A DNA stretch of 45,904 bases from Dysgonamonadaceae bacterium (GCA_031260045.1 JAIRKO010000012.1:1-45904), one strand, 5' to 3'. Numbered from the stretch's first letter, positions 7,894 to 16,664 are shown. Program-made: numbers and translations. The notes: generated from the sequence alone by a model not told the origin.

Positions 7894-8670
7894 TTACTTT
7901 TTTTGTAAAACTTCTTCTATCCATTCAAACGTTGATAAAATATCCGCTTTTCCCGAACGGATGGCAACCGTATGCTCGAAATGCGCGGAAGGTTTCCCAT
8001 CCCTTGTATGTACCGTCCAGCCGTCTTTTTCAAATTTTACATTTTTCGATCCTAAATTAATCATCGGTTCAATGGCGATACACATTCCTTCTTTCAACAA
8101 GGGTCCGTAACCTTTTTTCCCGTAATTGGGAACATCCGGCGCTTCATGCATATTTTTACCGATTCCGTGTCCGACCAATTCGCGTACCACGCTGTAACCC
8201 CTGCTTTCGCAGTAAATCTTGATTGCATGGGATACGTCGCCTACCCTTTTTCCTTCAACCGCATGGCTAATCCCTTCATACAAAGCCGCTTTTGTTGCCT
8301 GAAGCAGTTGTTTGGTTGCGGGCGACACTTCCCCGATTTCAAACGTGTAGGCAGAATCGCCGCAGTAGCCGTTGATTTTCACCCCGCAATCGACCGAAAC
8401 AATATCGCCTTCTTTCAGCGGTTGGGCGACAGGAATTCCGTGAACCACATTTTCATTGACCGACGTGCAGATGGCATTCGGAAATCCTTTGTATCCTTTG
8501 AATAAGGGAATTCCCCCGTTATCCCGAATGTATTCTTCCGCTATTTTATCCAATTGAAGCGTCGTAATTCCCGGCGCTATTTGTTTTGCGACTTCGGCAA
8601 GCGTGGCGCCTACCATGCGGTTCGCAATACGCATCAATTCTATTTCTTCATTGGTTTTTAGATAAATCAT
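7894..8670 (-). CDS. map: Methionine aminopeptidase, type I
   Basis: 258 aa; removes the N-terminal methionine from new proteins. The five metal ligands of the pita-bread fold are visible: Asp94 (VSVDCG), Asp105 (YCGDSAYTF), His168 ([10 protein letters not shown]), Glu201 (IAIEPMIN) and Glu232 (FEHTVAI). There is no N-terminal zinc-finger extension. The gene begins 1 bp after the secY stop codon, consistent with tight co-translation in the spc operon. Confidence 0.97.
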   Translation of the reverse strand: MIYLKTNEEIELMRIANRMVGATLAEVAKQIAPGITTLQLDKIAEEYIRDNGGIPLFKGYKGFPNAICTSVNENVVHGIPVAQPLKEGDIVSVDCGVKINGYCGDSAYTFEIGEVSPATKQLLQATKAALYEGISHAVEGKRVGDVSHAIKIYCESRGYSVVRELVGHGIGKNMHEAPDVPNYGKKGYGPLLKEGMCIAIEPMINLGSKNVKFEKDGWTVHTRDGKPSAHFEHTVAIRSGKADILSTFEWIEEVLQKK

Positions 8671-8671
8671 T

Positions 8672-10018
8672 TTACGAATAAGCCGTACCTTGCCTTCCCT
8701 TGATTCTTCCGGATTTCAACAATCCGTCGTAATGGCGCATCAATAAATGACTTTCCACTTGTTGCAAGGTATCCAGCACAACCCCCACCAAAATCAGCAA
8801 CGAAGTGCCTCCGAAGAATTGCGCAAAAGCCTGTTTAACCCCAAATATTCCGGCAAAAGCAGGTAAAATAGCGACTAATGCTAAAAACAGAGAGCCGGGA
8901 AAAGTTATTTTCGACATGATTTCATCAATATATTCGGCGGTTTTCTTGCCCGGTTTGATACCCGGAATAAAACCGTTGTTTCGTTTCAGGTCTTCCGCCA
9001 TTTGCTTCGGATTAATCGTAATTGCCGTGTAGAAATACGTAAATGCGATAATCAACACCGCAAACATAAAATTATACCAAAAACTTTGATGGTCAGCCAG
9101 AGGAGCGAATATTTTCACATACCACGAATCTTGGTCGGCAGAACCGAAACCAATCAAAGTGATAGGAAGAAACATGATTGCCTGCGCAAAAATGATAGGC
9201 ATCACATTCGCGGCGTTGACTTTCAAAGGAATATACTGCCGCGCACCCCCGAATTGCCGGTTGCCGATCATCTGTTTGGCATACTGAACCGGTATTCGCC
9301 TTGTTCCCTGCACCAACAGGATAGCGCCTGCAATCACAAACAGCAGGGCGACAATTTCGACCATGAAACCGATAAGCCCTCCCGCCGATTCATTCAGCCT
9401 CGAAATCACTTCCTGAAACAACGCTTGCGGCAAACGGGCGATAATACCCACCATGATGATAAATGAAATGCCGTTGCCAATCCCTTTATCCGTGATGCGT
9501 TCCCCAAGCCAAAGCACAAACATTGAACCCGCCGCCAAAATGATGGTCGATGAAAATGTAAACCACCAACCCGATGGAACGGCTGAGCCTGCCTGATTCA
9601 TTTGCACATTCAGGTTAATCAAGTAAGCCGGCGCCTGAAAAATCAGAACCGCCAACGTCAGGTAACGGGTGTATTGGTTCATTTTCCGTCTTCCGCTTTC
9701 GCCTTCCCTTTGCAGTTTCTGGAAATACGGAATGGCAATGCCCAACAATTGCATCACAATGGACGCCGAAATGTAAGGCATAATCCCCATCGCCACGATA
9801 GACGCATTGGAAAAAGCGCCGCCCGAAAACATATCCAAAAGCGACATCAGCCCGCTTGAGGTTTGATTGTGCAAATACGTCAGCGCATGAGGGTCAATGC
9901 CGGGAAGCGTGATTACCGACAAAAAACGGTAAACCAAGATCAAGAGAAGCGTAATACCGATGCGGTTTCTCAGGTCTTCAATCTTCCAAATATTTTTTAT
10001 GGTTTGAATTGCTCTCAT
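8672..10018 (-). CDS. secY: Preprotein translocase subunit SecY
   Basis: 448 aa, about ten membrane helices; the protein-conducting channel. Conserved parts include RNRIGITLLLILVYR, LPGIDPHAL, the FSGGAFSNASIVAMGIMPYI plug/TM2 region, GIGNGISFIIMVGI and NGFIPGIKPGKKTAEYID. It follows rplO by 7 bp and precedes map by 1 bp. Confidence 0.97.
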   Translation of the reverse strand: MRAIQTIKNIWKIEDLRNRIGITLLLILVYRFLSVITLPGIDPHALTYLHNQTSSGLMSLLDMFSGGAFSNASIVAMGIMPYISASIVMQLLGIAIPYFQKLQREGESGRRKMNQYTRYLTLAVLIFQAPAYLINLNVQMNQAGSAVPSGWWFTFSSTIILAAGSMFVLWLGERITDKGIGNGISFIIMVGIIARLPQALFQEVISRLNESAGGLIGFMVEIVALLFVIAGAILLVQGTRRIPVQYAKQMIGNRQFGGARQYIPLKVNAANVMPIIFAQAIMFLPITLIGFGSADQDSWYVKIFAPLADHQSFWYNFMFAVLIIAFTYFYTAITINPKQMAEDLKRNNGFIPGIKPGKKTAEYIDEIMSKITFPGSLFLALVAILPAFAGIFGVKQAFAQFFGGTSLLILVGVVLDTLQQVESHLLMRHYDGLLKSGRIKGRQGTAYS

Positions 10019-10025
10019 TGATATA

Positions 10026-10472
10026 TCAGAGTTTTATAACTGTTCCCCCTGCTTTGACGATGGCTTCTTCGGCTGTTTTGGAAAAAGCGTGGGCTGTGAT
10101 TTCCAACGCGGAAGTAACGGCGCCTTTGGCAAGGATTTTAACTAAGTGTTTGGACGATATAAATCCGGAATCAACCAATTCGGGAAGCCCTATTTTCGCC
10201 AATTGCCGGGCGTCTGCCAATTGTTGCAGGGTTTCCAAATTAACCGCCTTGTATTCAACCCGATTAATATTTTTAAACCCGTATTTAGGTAAGCGTCGTT
10301 GTATCGGCATCTGCCCGCCTTCAAAACCGATTTTCTTGGAATATCCGGATCTTGATTTCTGCCCTTTATGTCCTCTGGTAGAAGTTCCTCCCAAACCGGA
10401 ACCCGGTCCGCGACCGATTCTTTTCCGTTTTTTTACCGAACCCGCAGCAGGTTTTAAATTTGATAAATTCAT
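10026..10472 (-). CDS. rplO: 50S ribosomal protein L15
   Basis: 148 aa. The Gly/Arg-rich N-terminus (KKRKRIGRGPGSGLGGTSTR, GHKGQKSRSG) and FEGGQMPIQRRLPKYGF are diagnostic. It binds 23S rRNA and acts late in large-subunit assembly. Between rpmD and secY, the normal order. Confidence 0.97.
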   Translation of the reverse strand: MNLSNLKPAAGSVKKRKRIGRGPGSGLGGTSTRGHKGQKSRSGYSKKIGFEGGQMPIQRRLPKYGFKNINRVEYKAVNLETLQQLADARQLAKIGLPELVDSGFISSKHLVKILAKGAVTSALEITAHAFSKTAEEAIVKAGGTVIKL

Positions 10473-10511
10473 ATTATATTATTCATTACGAATGAATTTG
10501 ATTTTTCATTC

Positions 10512-10688
10512 TCAATTCTCAATTTGTACTAAATGCTTCACTTTCCGCACCATTCCCAAGATAGCGGGATTTGCTTCATGTTCCACTACGCGACCGATTT
10601 TCCTCAAACCCAAAGCGTCTAAAGTTCTTTTTTGAACTTTCGGACATTTGATGCGACTTCTTACCTGTTTGATTTTTATTGTTGCCAT
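10512..10688 (-). CDS. rpmD: 50S ribosomal protein L30
   Basis: 58 aa from MATIKIKQVRSRIKCPKVQK; GLRKIGRVVEHE and ILGMVRKVKHLVQIE match L30. The longer in-frame start at 10712 overlaps rpsE and adds 8 residues not found in the family, so the ATG at 10688 is used. Confidence 0.95.
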   Translation of the reverse strand: MATIKIKQVRSRIKCPKVQKRTLDALGLRKIGRVVEHEANPAILGMVRKVKHLVQIEN

Positions 10689-10704
10689 AATCTTATCCTC
10701 CCAA

Positions 10705-11220
10705 TTAACCATTAAATACTCTTTCTACCGAGATACCCCGATTTTGAGCTACCATCGCTGGATCCCTTAACTCGCTCAAAGCCACGATAGTCGCTTTCAC
10801 CAAGTTATGCGGGTTGGACGAGCCTTTGGATTTCGCCAAAACGTCGGTAATTCCAACACTTTCCAGCACGGCGCGCATAGCGCCCCCCGCCTTTACTCCC
10901 GTACCGTGTGTAGCCGGTTTGATAAGCACTTGTGCGCCGCCGAATTTGGCTTCCTGTTCGTGAGGTATGGTACCTTTATATACGGGAACTTTTATCAAGT
11001 TCTTCTTTGCCGATTCTACGCCTTTGGCAATCGCAGCCGTTACTTCGCCTGCTTTACCTAATCCCCAGCCGACGATGCCGTTTTCGTTTCCTACAACGAC
11101 GATTGCGGCAAAACTGAATGTACGCCCTCCTTTTGTAACTTTGGTTACGCGGTTGATAGCAACTAACCGGTCTTTTAATTCCAAGTCGTTTGTTGACTTT
11201 ACTTTATTATCTATTGCCAT
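10705..11220 (-). CDS. rpsE: 30S ribosomal protein S5
   Basis: 171 aa. [19 protein letters not shown] and [20 protein letters not shown] form the S5 dsRNA-binding domain; the C-terminal domain contains [20 protein letters not shown] and [18 protein letters not shown]. It helps shape the mRNA entry site and decoding accuracy. Between rplR and rpmD. Confidence 0.97.
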   Translation of the reverse strand: MAIDNKVKSTNDLELKDRLVAINRVTKVTKGGRTFSFAAIVVVGNENGIVGWGLGKAGEVTAAIAKGVESAKKNLIKVPVYKGTIPHEQEAKFGGAQVLIKPATHGTGVKAGGAMRAVLESVGITDVLAKSKGSSNPHNLVKATIVALSELRDPAMVAQNRGISVERVFNG

Positions 11221-11226
11221 TGCTTA

Positions 11227-11571
11227 TTAAAATTTAAGTCCGGATTTACGGGCAGCTTCTGCCAATTCTTTCACTCTACCATGATATAAATAGCCGTTTC
11301 TGTCGAAAACAACGGCTTCGACGCCGGCTTCTTTCGATTTCACGGCAATCAGTTCGCCCACTTTGGAAGCGATTTCCTTTTTAGGCGCTTTTTCCTTTAT
11401 TCCAAGAGAAGAAGCGGCGGCTAAAGTATGCCCGCTCAGGTCGTCGACGACTTGGGCATAAATTTGCTTGTTGCTTCTGAATACGGTTAAACGGGGACGT
11501 TCGGCGGTTCCTGAAATATGCTTGCGAACCCGTTTTTTTATTTTAATTCTTCTTAATTCCTTTGTTGTCAT
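11227..11571 (-). CDS. rplR: 50S ribosomal protein L18
   Basis: 114 aa from [40 protein letters not shown] and [20 protein letters not shown] match the L18 family, which binds 5S rRNA. The open frame continues upstream to 11874, but that part is an out-of-frame shadow of rplF; the ATG at 11571, 10 bp after the rplF stop, is the right start. Confidence 0.96.
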   Translation of the reverse strand: MTTKELRRIKIKKRVRKHISGTAERPRLTVFRSNKQIYAQVVDDLSGHTLAAASSLGIKEKAPKKEIASKVGELIAVKSKEAGVEAVVFDRNGYLYHGRVKELAEAARKSGLKF

Positions 11572-11581
11572 ATTGCTATAA

Positions 11582-12133
11582 TTATTTACTTGCCGATTTT
11601 CCGGATTTTCTGCGAACCGTTTCACCCACAAAGCGAACGCCTTTTCCTTTGTAAGGTTCGACTTTACGGAAAGAACGAATTTTGGCGCAAACCTGTCCGA
11701 GCAACTGTTTATCCGTCGATTCAAGGATAATGAGCGGGTTTTTGTTACGTTCGCTCTTTGTTTCCACCTTGATTTCGGGCGGTAACTGTAAAAAGATATT
11801 GTGCGTATAACCCAACGCAAAATCCAAGATATTACCGGTGTTTGAAACGCGGTAACCAACGCCGACCAGTTCAAGTTCTTTCTTGTAACCTTCCGAAACG
11901 CCGATCACCATATTATTAAGTAATGCGCGATAAAGACCGTGCATGGCGCGATTTTGGCGTTCGTCGTCGGGACGGGAAACCGTTAAAATGCCGTCTTTTA
12001 CTGCCACCGTGATGGCGGGATTAATTTCTTGCGATAATTCGCCTTTGGGACCTTTTACCGTAACCACGTTATTTTTTTGTTCCACGGTTACTTTCGCTGG
12101 TATCGTAATGGGTAATCTTCCTATTCTTGACAT
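11582..12133 (-). CDS. rplF: 50S ribosomal protein L6
   Basis: 183 aa. [20 protein letters not shown] starts the first L6 fold. The second carries the family signature at [12 protein letters not shown] near the C-terminus. It binds 23S rRNA near the sarcin-ricin loop. 18 bp downstream of rpsH. Confidence 0.97.
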   Translation of the reverse strand: MSRIGRLPITIPAKVTVEQKNNVVTVKGPKGELSQEINPAITVAVKDGILTVSRPDDERQNRAMHGLYRALLNNMVIGVSEGYKKELELVGVGYRVSNTGNILDFALGYTHNIFLQLPPEIKVETKSERNKNPLIILESTDKQLLGQVCAKIRSFRKVEPYKGKGVRFVGETVRRKSGKSASK

Positions 12134-12151
12134 ACTTTCTCCTCCTTCAAT

Positions 12152-12547
12152 TTAAGAAACATAACATAATACTTCGCCGCCGATTTTCAAATTGCGGGCT
12201 TCCTTATCCGTCATCACTCCCTTGGAAGTTGAAAGTACGGCAATACCCAGTCCGTTTAATACGCGGGGCATTTCCTTATAACCGCTGTAGCGACGCAAAC
12301 CCGGCGTAGAAACGCGCTTCAGGGTTTTAATTGCGTTCACTTTATTTACAAGGTCATATTTCAGGGCGATTTTGATTGTACCCTGCGGACCTTCTTCTAC
12401 AAACTTGTAATTCAAGATGTAGCCTTTGTCGAAAAGAATTTTTGTGATTTCTTTTTTCAAATTGGAAGCGGGAAGTTCCACCACTTTGTGCTTTGCTTTG
12501 ATGGCGTTCCGCAACCTCGTTAGATAATCTGCAATCGGATCTGTCAT
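12152..12547 (-). CDS. rpsH: 30S ribosomal protein S8, now first gene of the operon
   Basis: 131 aa. TDPIADYLTRLRNAIKAKHK at the start and RVLNGLGIAVLSTSKGVMTD at the C-terminal RNA-binding domain are diagnostic. S8 binds the central domain of 16S rRNA and in E. coli also represses the spc operon. In Bacteroides the gene before it is rpsN. Here the next gene upstream is an unrelated hydrolase, so rpsH heads its own transcript from the promoter near 12695. Confidence 0.97.
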   Translation of the reverse strand: MTDPIADYLTRLRNAIKAKHKVVELPASNLKKEITKILFDKGYILNYKFVEEGPQGTIKIALKYDLVNKVNAIKTLKRVSTPGLRRYSGYKEMPRVLNGLGIAVLSTSKGVMTDKEARNLKIGGEVLCYVS

Positions 12548-12694
12548 AAAAATTAATATTTAAATTAATCTCCACTGCGGAGACAATATTTATATATACA
12601 CGTTTGATTTTGCCGTTTGAAAAACACTTTATTTCCCGATAAAATCAGCCCTGTTTTTCCATGATTTTAATCAAAATATACAAAAAAGGGCTTG

Positions 12695-12702
12695 CAAAGG
12701 TA
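12695..12702 (-). promoter_or_regulatory. -7 element of the rpsH-led ribosomal operon
   Basis: The minus strand reads TACCTTTG, an exact TAnnTTTG match; no clear TTTG is seen at -33. It would give a 5' leader of about 140 nt before rpsH. The leader contains possible pairing of AGCCC near its start with GGGCT 40 nt later. A promoter here is needed because the operon has been separated from its usual upstream genes. Confidence 0.55.
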
Positions 12703-12795
12703 ATATATTTATTTGGAAATGAAAAAACATCGGCGGAAAAATTTTAAAAAATATTATAATGATTTAAAAAAATCGTCGTCGCAAGCCAACCACCG

Positions 12796-12827
12796 CGTTG
12801 CGAACCGCGAAACGGTGAAGCAATCCA
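12796..12827 (+). repeat. Type-A dispersed repeat in the rpsH-hydrolase gap
   Basis: A degraded copy of the 4197-4231 palindrome (GTTGCGAACCGCGAAACGG, then GAAGCAATCCA). The gap 12548-12863 holds this repeat and the rpsH promoter and leader; no gene was seen. Confidence 0.6.
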
Positions 12828-12863
12828 AAATTACGTCATGGTTTGCAATGACACACTTTCTAA

Positions 12864-14363
12864 CTATTTATCAACCGTCTCCCCTACAAAATAAACCGGT
12901 TCGGAAGCCGCGCTCTCATTATGATACCGATCGTAAGAAGTTACGACATAATAATATCCCGTTTCTTCGCTGCCGGTGCTAATCGGAAGTTCACAAAAAT
13001 TATTTTCCAAACGGACGGCGGCTAAATTTCGCGGATTTTCAATATCAACGGGAAAAATTTCGGAACGATATATATTATAAAAAACAATGTTTCCGGTATC
13101 GGTCGGAACTTTATCCCATTCGAGCAATAAAGAATTCCGGTTTTTGCGGGCGTAAATTTGTTTGGGCGTTTCGGGAAACGACCCGCTCAACCAAGTTAGC
13201 GCGGGTAAAATTGCGGGCGTCGAATAAAAGCCGGAAGAAATTTCGTCGTAAATTCCTTTTCTATTTTCCAATAAGTGACGCGCACGGAAAAAGACGTTCC
13301 CATGCGTTTGGCGATCGCGAGAATATCGAATTTGTTCGAGCAAAACCTCCGGTTTCCAACCAAACTCGTTGGCTTCCATTTGATAAAGCCCCAGTCCGGG
13401 AACGACAAAACGCTCATTGCACCGCGCCATCCAGTCGTCCACAAACGGGAAAAAGAAATCGTCGGCATAATACATCATGGGAACGATAAAATCGTGTTTT
13501 CCTTTTTGTATCCAGTCGGCAGGGTCTTGATACACGCTGTGCAAAGCCGTCCAATGCCGCCGCTCAACGCCGGGAATTTTATCATACATCGCTATCACCG
13601 AACTGCTGACTTGCACCCAAGGTTTTAAGGATTTCACCGCATCATAAGCTTCATAAACAAAACGGTTGATATTTTCCCGTCGCCAATCGGCTTTATCTTC
13701 CCCGTTGCCATAGCGCCGGTAAGTGTCCGCATCCGGGAATTGACCGGCGCTGTCGGGATAGCGGACGTAATCGAAATGGATGCCGTCGATGTCATATTCG
13801 GCAACGACTTCCTTTACCAAACCCACCAAATAATCGGTTGTTTTCGGATGTCCGGGATCGAGATACAGTGCGCCTTTGAAAGATTTTGCCATCTCTTTGT
13901 ACCTGTCGGGAATAGCGAGTATCGAACGGGTTGTTTTTTGCCCTCTTCTCCTTTTTTTCCGGACAGCCGACCCCACCGGATAAACCACCATCCATGCATG
14001 ACATTCCATTCCGCGTTGCCGGCAGGCGTTGATGGCATAAGCCAGCGGATCGTATTTTAGGGAGGCGTATTTTTTATCGAAATATTCGTTGGTAGGTTCT
14101 ATTTTGGAGGGATAAATTACGTTGCCACGAAGGCGGGTTTGTATAAAAACCATATTGATTCCGGCGTTTTTCAATTTGTCGAGCATCCGGTCTAAATCTT
14201 CTTTTTGACGTTCAATATCCGCTCTGCTGTGCAACGGATGCTTGGGCCAGTCGAGGGCGTAATTAACCGTTATCCAAACGCCTCTTATTTCTCGTTTCGG
14301 TTGTGCGGCAAGATTGAATATAAAGCCGACGGCGAATATAAAATAAAAAATAAATTGTTTCAT
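12864..14363 (-). CDS. Glycosyl hydrolase-like (GHL10/YngK family) secreted protein
   Basis: 499 aa. The N-terminus (MKQFIFYFIFAVGFIFNLAA) is a signal peptide. The body is a GHL10/DUF187 TIM-barrel: REIRGVWITVNY, GINMVFIQTR, YDPLAYAINACRQRGMECHA, DIDGIHFDYVRYPD and VPMMYYADD. The last 90 or so residues look like a fibronectin-III-type module (LLEWDKVPTDTGNIVFYNIY, YYYVVTSYDRYHNES). Related proteins are thought to act on peptidoglycan or other glycans; the substrate is not known. The start at 14363 is preferred over 14405 because it places the signal peptide at the N-terminus. Its 3' end lies against the rpsH gap with a repeat between them. Confidence 0.85.
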   Translation of the reverse strand: MKQFIFYFIFAVGFIFNLAAQPKREIRGVWITVNYALDWPKHPLHSRADIERQKEDLDRMLDKLKNAGINMVFIQTRLRGNVIYPSKIEPTNEYFDKKYASLKYDPLAYAINACRQRGMECHAWMVVYPVGSAVRKKRRRGQKTTRSILAIPDRYKEMAKSFKGALYLDPGHPKTTDYLVGLVKEVVAEYDIDGIHFDYVRYPDSAGQFPDADTYRRYGNGEDKADWRRENINRFVYEAYDAVKSLKPWVQVSSSVIAMYDKIPGVERRHWTALHSVYQDPADWIQKGKHDFIVPMMYYADDFFFPFVDDWMARCNERFVVPGLGLYQMEANEFGWKPEVLLEQIRYSRDRQTHGNVFFRARHLLENRKGIYDEISSGFYSTPAILPALTWLSGSFPETPKQIYARKNRNSLLLEWDKVPTDTGNIVFYNIYRSEIFPVDIENPRNLAAVRLENNFCELPISTGSEETGYYYVVTSYDRYHNESAASEPVYFVGETVDK

Positions 14364-14493
14364 ATGTACATTAATTTGTTTTTTCGTACGTAAATAACCG
14401 CGCAAAAGTACAAAAAAACTTCTTTGTCGGCATCAAAAAGAGATTAATTCTTTTTTGAATTCGTCGGAGGGATAAAATACCCTAAATGGGGTA

Positions 14494-14524
14494 TTGCAGG
14501 GATTTTCCGAACGCTTTACCTTTG
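14494..14524 (+). promoter_or_regulatory. Promoter of the candidate small RNA
   Basis: TTG at 14494-14496 and TACCTTTG at 14517-14524 are 20 bp apart, matching the Bacteroidota promoter form apart from the first -33 base. It points into a region with no open frame on the plus strand, ending in a strong terminator 130 bp later. Confidence 0.6.
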
Positions 14525-14529
14525 TACGC

Positions 14530-14656
14530 GAAAACAACGGTTCGTATTCTCTACGAAATTATATAAGGCTACCAAAAATATACTTGCTTTTTTTTTCATG
14601 CTGATGAGACGGTTTTAACGGCGGTGGCTTGTCTGCCGCCCGAAAACCGTTTTTTG
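14530..14656 (+). ncRNA. Candidate small RNA, about 127 nt
   Basis: After the promoter comes a perfect 6-bp hairpin with a 5-base loop (TTCGTA, TTCTC, TACGAA; 14541-14557). Then follow a region likely to be single-stranded, with nine T (14588-14596), and a strong terminator at 14609-14655. No plus-strand frame of useful length exists here, and it lies between two minus-strand genes (lptB and the GHL10 hydrolase). The promoter, the terminator orientation and the distance to any gene all point to an independent transcript. I do not recognise it as tmRNA, SRP RNA or RNase P. The exact ends are estimates. Confidence 0.5.
14609..14655 (+). terminator. Rho-independent terminator of the candidate small RNA
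   Basis: Outer stem ACGGTTTT with AAAACCGT and inner stem GGCGG with CCGCC, followed by TTTTTT (14650-14655). The T-tract is only on the plus-strand side, so it serves a plus-strand transcript. Confidence 0.75.
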
Positions 14657-14664
14657 ATTGTACG

Positions 14665-14698
14665 CAAAAGCGCGAAGTAATATTTTAAAAACTTCGCG
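14665..14698 (-). terminator. Probable terminator downstream of lptB
   Basis: A perfect 8-bp inverted repeat (CGCGAAGT at 14671-14678, ACTTCGCG at 14691-14698) starts 27 bp beyond the lptB stop. On the minus strand it is followed by CTTTTG. The T-tract is short, so the call is moderate. Confidence 0.5.
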
Positions 14699-14724
14699 TC
14701 TTCGCACTTTCGCGGGCATAAAAT

Positions 14725-15468
14725 TCACAACATCTTCCGCCGCAGCTCAAAATCCCGCCCCAGATACTTTTCCCTGACAACCGGATTGGCAGCCAACTCT
14801 TCCGCAACTCCCCGATACAGGACTTTCCCCTCAAAAAGCAGATACGCCCGGTCGGTAATACTCAAAGTTTCGTGTACATTGTGGTCGGTAATCAGGATGC
14901 CAATGTTTTTATGTTTCAGTTTGCCCACAATTTGTTGAATGTCCTGCACGGCAATCGGGTCGACGCCGGCAAAAGGCTCGTCCAGCATGATAAATTTCGG
15001 GTCTATCGCCAAGCATCGCGCAATCTCTACCCTGCGCCGCTCGCCGCCCGACAGTTGGTCGCCCAAACTCTTGCGGACTTTCTGTAAACCGAATTCGGCG
15101 ATCAGGCTCTCCAATTTTTCCTTTTGATAATCAGCCGGATGTTCCGTCATCTCCAAAACGGCAAGGATATTGTCTTCGACCGACAGTTTCCTGAACACCG
15201 ACGGCTCCTGCGCCAGATAGCCGATGCCGTGCCGCGCCCGCTTGTAAACCGGAAATTTGGTGATGTCCTTGTCGTCCAAAAAAATCTTCCCTTCGTTGGG
15301 CGTTATCAACCCCGCCGTCATGTAGAAAGTGGTTGTTTTTCCTGCGCCGTTAGGTCCGAGCAGACCGACGATTTCGCCTTGTTTCACATCAATCGAAACA
15401 TGGTTTACAACCGTGCGGTTGTGGTAGCGTTTCACTAAATCTTCGGTGCGGAGTGTCATTTTTTCCAT
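14725..15468 (-). CDS. lptB: LPS export ABC transporter ATP-binding protein LptB
   Basis: 247 aa ATPase that drives LptFG to pull lipopolysaccharide from the inner membrane. Walker A is GPNGAGKTT (38-46), the signature LSGGE (139-143), Walker B ends in Asp163-Glu164 (MLDEPFAG), and the switch histidine is in [27 protein letters not shown] is typical of LptB and sets it apart from amino-acid transporter ATPases. It is transcribed away from mlaE; the permease genes are not in the window. Confidence 0.93.
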   Translation of the reverse strand: MEKMTLRTEDLVKRYHNRTVVNHVSIDVKQGEIVGLLGPNGAGKTTTFYMTAGLITPNEGKIFLDDKDITKFPVYKRARHGIGYLAQEPSVFRKLSVEDNILAVLEMTEHPADYQKEKLESLIAEFGLQKVRKSLGDQLSGGERRRVEIARCLAIDPKFIMLDEPFAGVDPIAVQDIQQIVGKLKHKNIGILITDHNVHETLSITDRAYLLFEGKVLYRGVAEELAANPVVREKYLGRDFELRRKML

Positions 15469-15596
15469 GTAAATTATTTATTCAAGTTAAATTGCCGTTA
15501 CCAGCAAAGGCGAAGCCTGATGCAATTCGGAGAATACCGCAACGCGATTTTCCAACGGCAAAGAAACAAAAAATAAAAATAACCGCAAAAAATAAC

Positions 15597-15604
15597 TACA
15601 TTTG
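15597..15604 (+). promoter_or_regulatory. -7 element upstream of mlaE
   Basis: TACATTTG matches TAnnTTTG and lies 43 bp before the mlaE ATG at 15647. A clear -33 TTTG was not seen. The 15469-15646 gap also carries a degraded type-A repeat near 15505-15535 (GGCGAAGCCTGATGCAATTC). Confidence 0.45.
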
Positions 15605-15646
15605 CGTCCGTAAATGTAAACGGATTGCTTGATTTTTCAAACAAAA

Positions 15647-16393
15647 ATGAATACTTTAGAAAAATTCGGAGAATATATGATACTCATATTCAGAACGCTT
15701 GCGATACCCGATCGCTGGAGCGTTTTTTTCCGGCAAACACTGAAAGAAACCTATAAACTCGGCGTCGATTCGCTGTGGATCGTTATTTTCATATCCATAT
15801 TTATCGGGGCGGTAATTACCATGCAAGTATCCCTGAATATCCGCTCGCCGCTTATTCCCGATTTTACAACGGGTTACATTGCCCGCGAAATCATTCTACT
15901 CGAATTTTCATCCACCATCATGTGTTTGATATTAGCCGGAAAAGTGGGGTCGAATGTCGCTTCCGAACTCGGAACGATGCGCGTTACCGAGCAAATCGAC
16001 GCCCTCGAAATTATGGGAGTAAACTCAGCCAATTACCTGATATTACCCAAATTGGTTGCGTTCATCCTGTTTATTCCCGTGTTGGTCATCATCAGCATGT
16101 TTTTTGGCATCATCGGCGGATATTTGATTGCATTTACAACGGATATGCTGACGGTCGCCAAATACGAATACGGTCTGCGTTACTGGTTTTCAGCCACTTA
16201 TATCGGCTATTCGATTATAAAATCAATGGTATTTGCTTATTTAATCGTTTCAATCGCTTCTTTTTTCGGATATTACGTAAAGGGAGGCGCTTTGCAGGTC
16301 GGCAAAGCCAGCACCGATTCGGTGGTAACGAGCAGCGTACTTATTTTGACTTTCGACTTGATAATAACGCAATTAATGCTTTCCGGGCGATGA
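15647..16393 (+). CDS. mlaE: MlaE/YrbE-type ABC transporter permease
   Basis: 248 aa integral membrane protein of the MlaE family (phospholipid transport between the membranes). SIFIGAVITMQVSLNIRSP and ARELG-like stretches seen here as SSTIMCLILAGKVGSNVASE and LGTMRVTEQIDALEIMGVNS are the family's coupling and membrane elements. The ATG at 15647 is preferred; the frame opens at a TTG 18 bp upstream. The partner ATPase follows at 16665. No MCE-domain (MlaD) gene follows, which is unusual for this cassette. Confidence 0.9.
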   Translation: MNTLEKFGEYMILIFRTLAIPDRWSVFFRQTLKETYKLGVDSLWIVIFISIFIGAVITMQVSLNIRSPLIPDFTTGYIAREIILLEFSSTIMCLILAGKVGSNVASELGTMRVTEQIDALEIMGVNSANYLILPKLVAFILFIPVLVIISMFFGIIGGYLIAFTTDMLTVAKYEYGLRYWFSATYIGYSIIKSMVFAYLIVSIASFFGYYVKGGALQVGKASTDSVVTSSVLILTFDLIITQLMLSGR

Positions 16394-16439
16394 TGCAAAG
16401 TGGGAAAATAAATTTTACGGTATTTTGTAATTTTTTAGT

Positions 16440-16447
16440 TATATTTG
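16440..16447 (+). promoter_or_regulatory. -7 element in the mlaE-mlaF gap
   Basis: TATATTTG matches TAnnTTTG. With the palindrome at 16468-16489 it suggests that mlaF has its own start of transcription. The -33 match is poor (nearest TTTG is 12 bp upstream). Confidence 0.35.
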
Positions 16448-16467
16448 CATCCCAAATCGAAAAGATG

Positions 16468-16489
16468 ACTTATCCTGCGCAGGATAAGT
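16468..16489 (+). promoter_or_regulatory. Perfect 22-bp palindrome upstream of mlaF
   Basis: Half-site ACTTATCCTGC is followed at once by its exact reverse complement. It lies 20 bp after the -7 element at 16440-16447, at about the start of the predicted transcript. It could be an operator for a dimeric repressor or an mRNA hairpin. A T-tract follows only weakly (TTTAATT). Confidence 0.5.
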
Positions 16490-16620
16490 TTAATTAACTT
16501 AAGTAAACGCGGTTCGTTTGTTTATTAAGCATACAAACCCGGAGGATTTACCGGATATTTTGAAAGAAGAATATGCGGTAGCGTTTCGGTATGATGCGGA
16601 GAGTTTACGAGAATACGAAA

Positions 16621-16645
16621 ATCGCGAAACGATGAAGCAATCCAG
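16621..16645 (+). repeat. Partial type-A repeat just before mlaF
   Basis: ATCGCGAAACGATGAAGCAA then TCCAG matches the right part of the type-A repeat. It sits within a frame open from a TTG at 16518 into mlaF, so it is read through in frame, but the mlaF start is 20 bp further on. Confidence 0.5.
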
Positions 16646-16664
16646 ATTAATCATTATTGAAAAA

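Noticed and set aside
11572-11874. N-terminal extension of the L18 frame
   Set aside because: It is a shadow of rplF on the same strand in another frame; L18 begins at 11571.
14597-14655. Hammerhead ribozyme suggested by CTGATGAG and GAAA
   Set aside because: The second stem does not form with the right spacing and no stem III partner was found; the sequence fits a terminator better.
16518-16664. TTG-started N-terminal extension of MlaF (49 residues)
   Set aside because: Partly made of a dispersed repeat (16621-16645), not family-like, and the ABC fold starts cleanly at 16665. It may be a decayed small gene, but I cannot name it.
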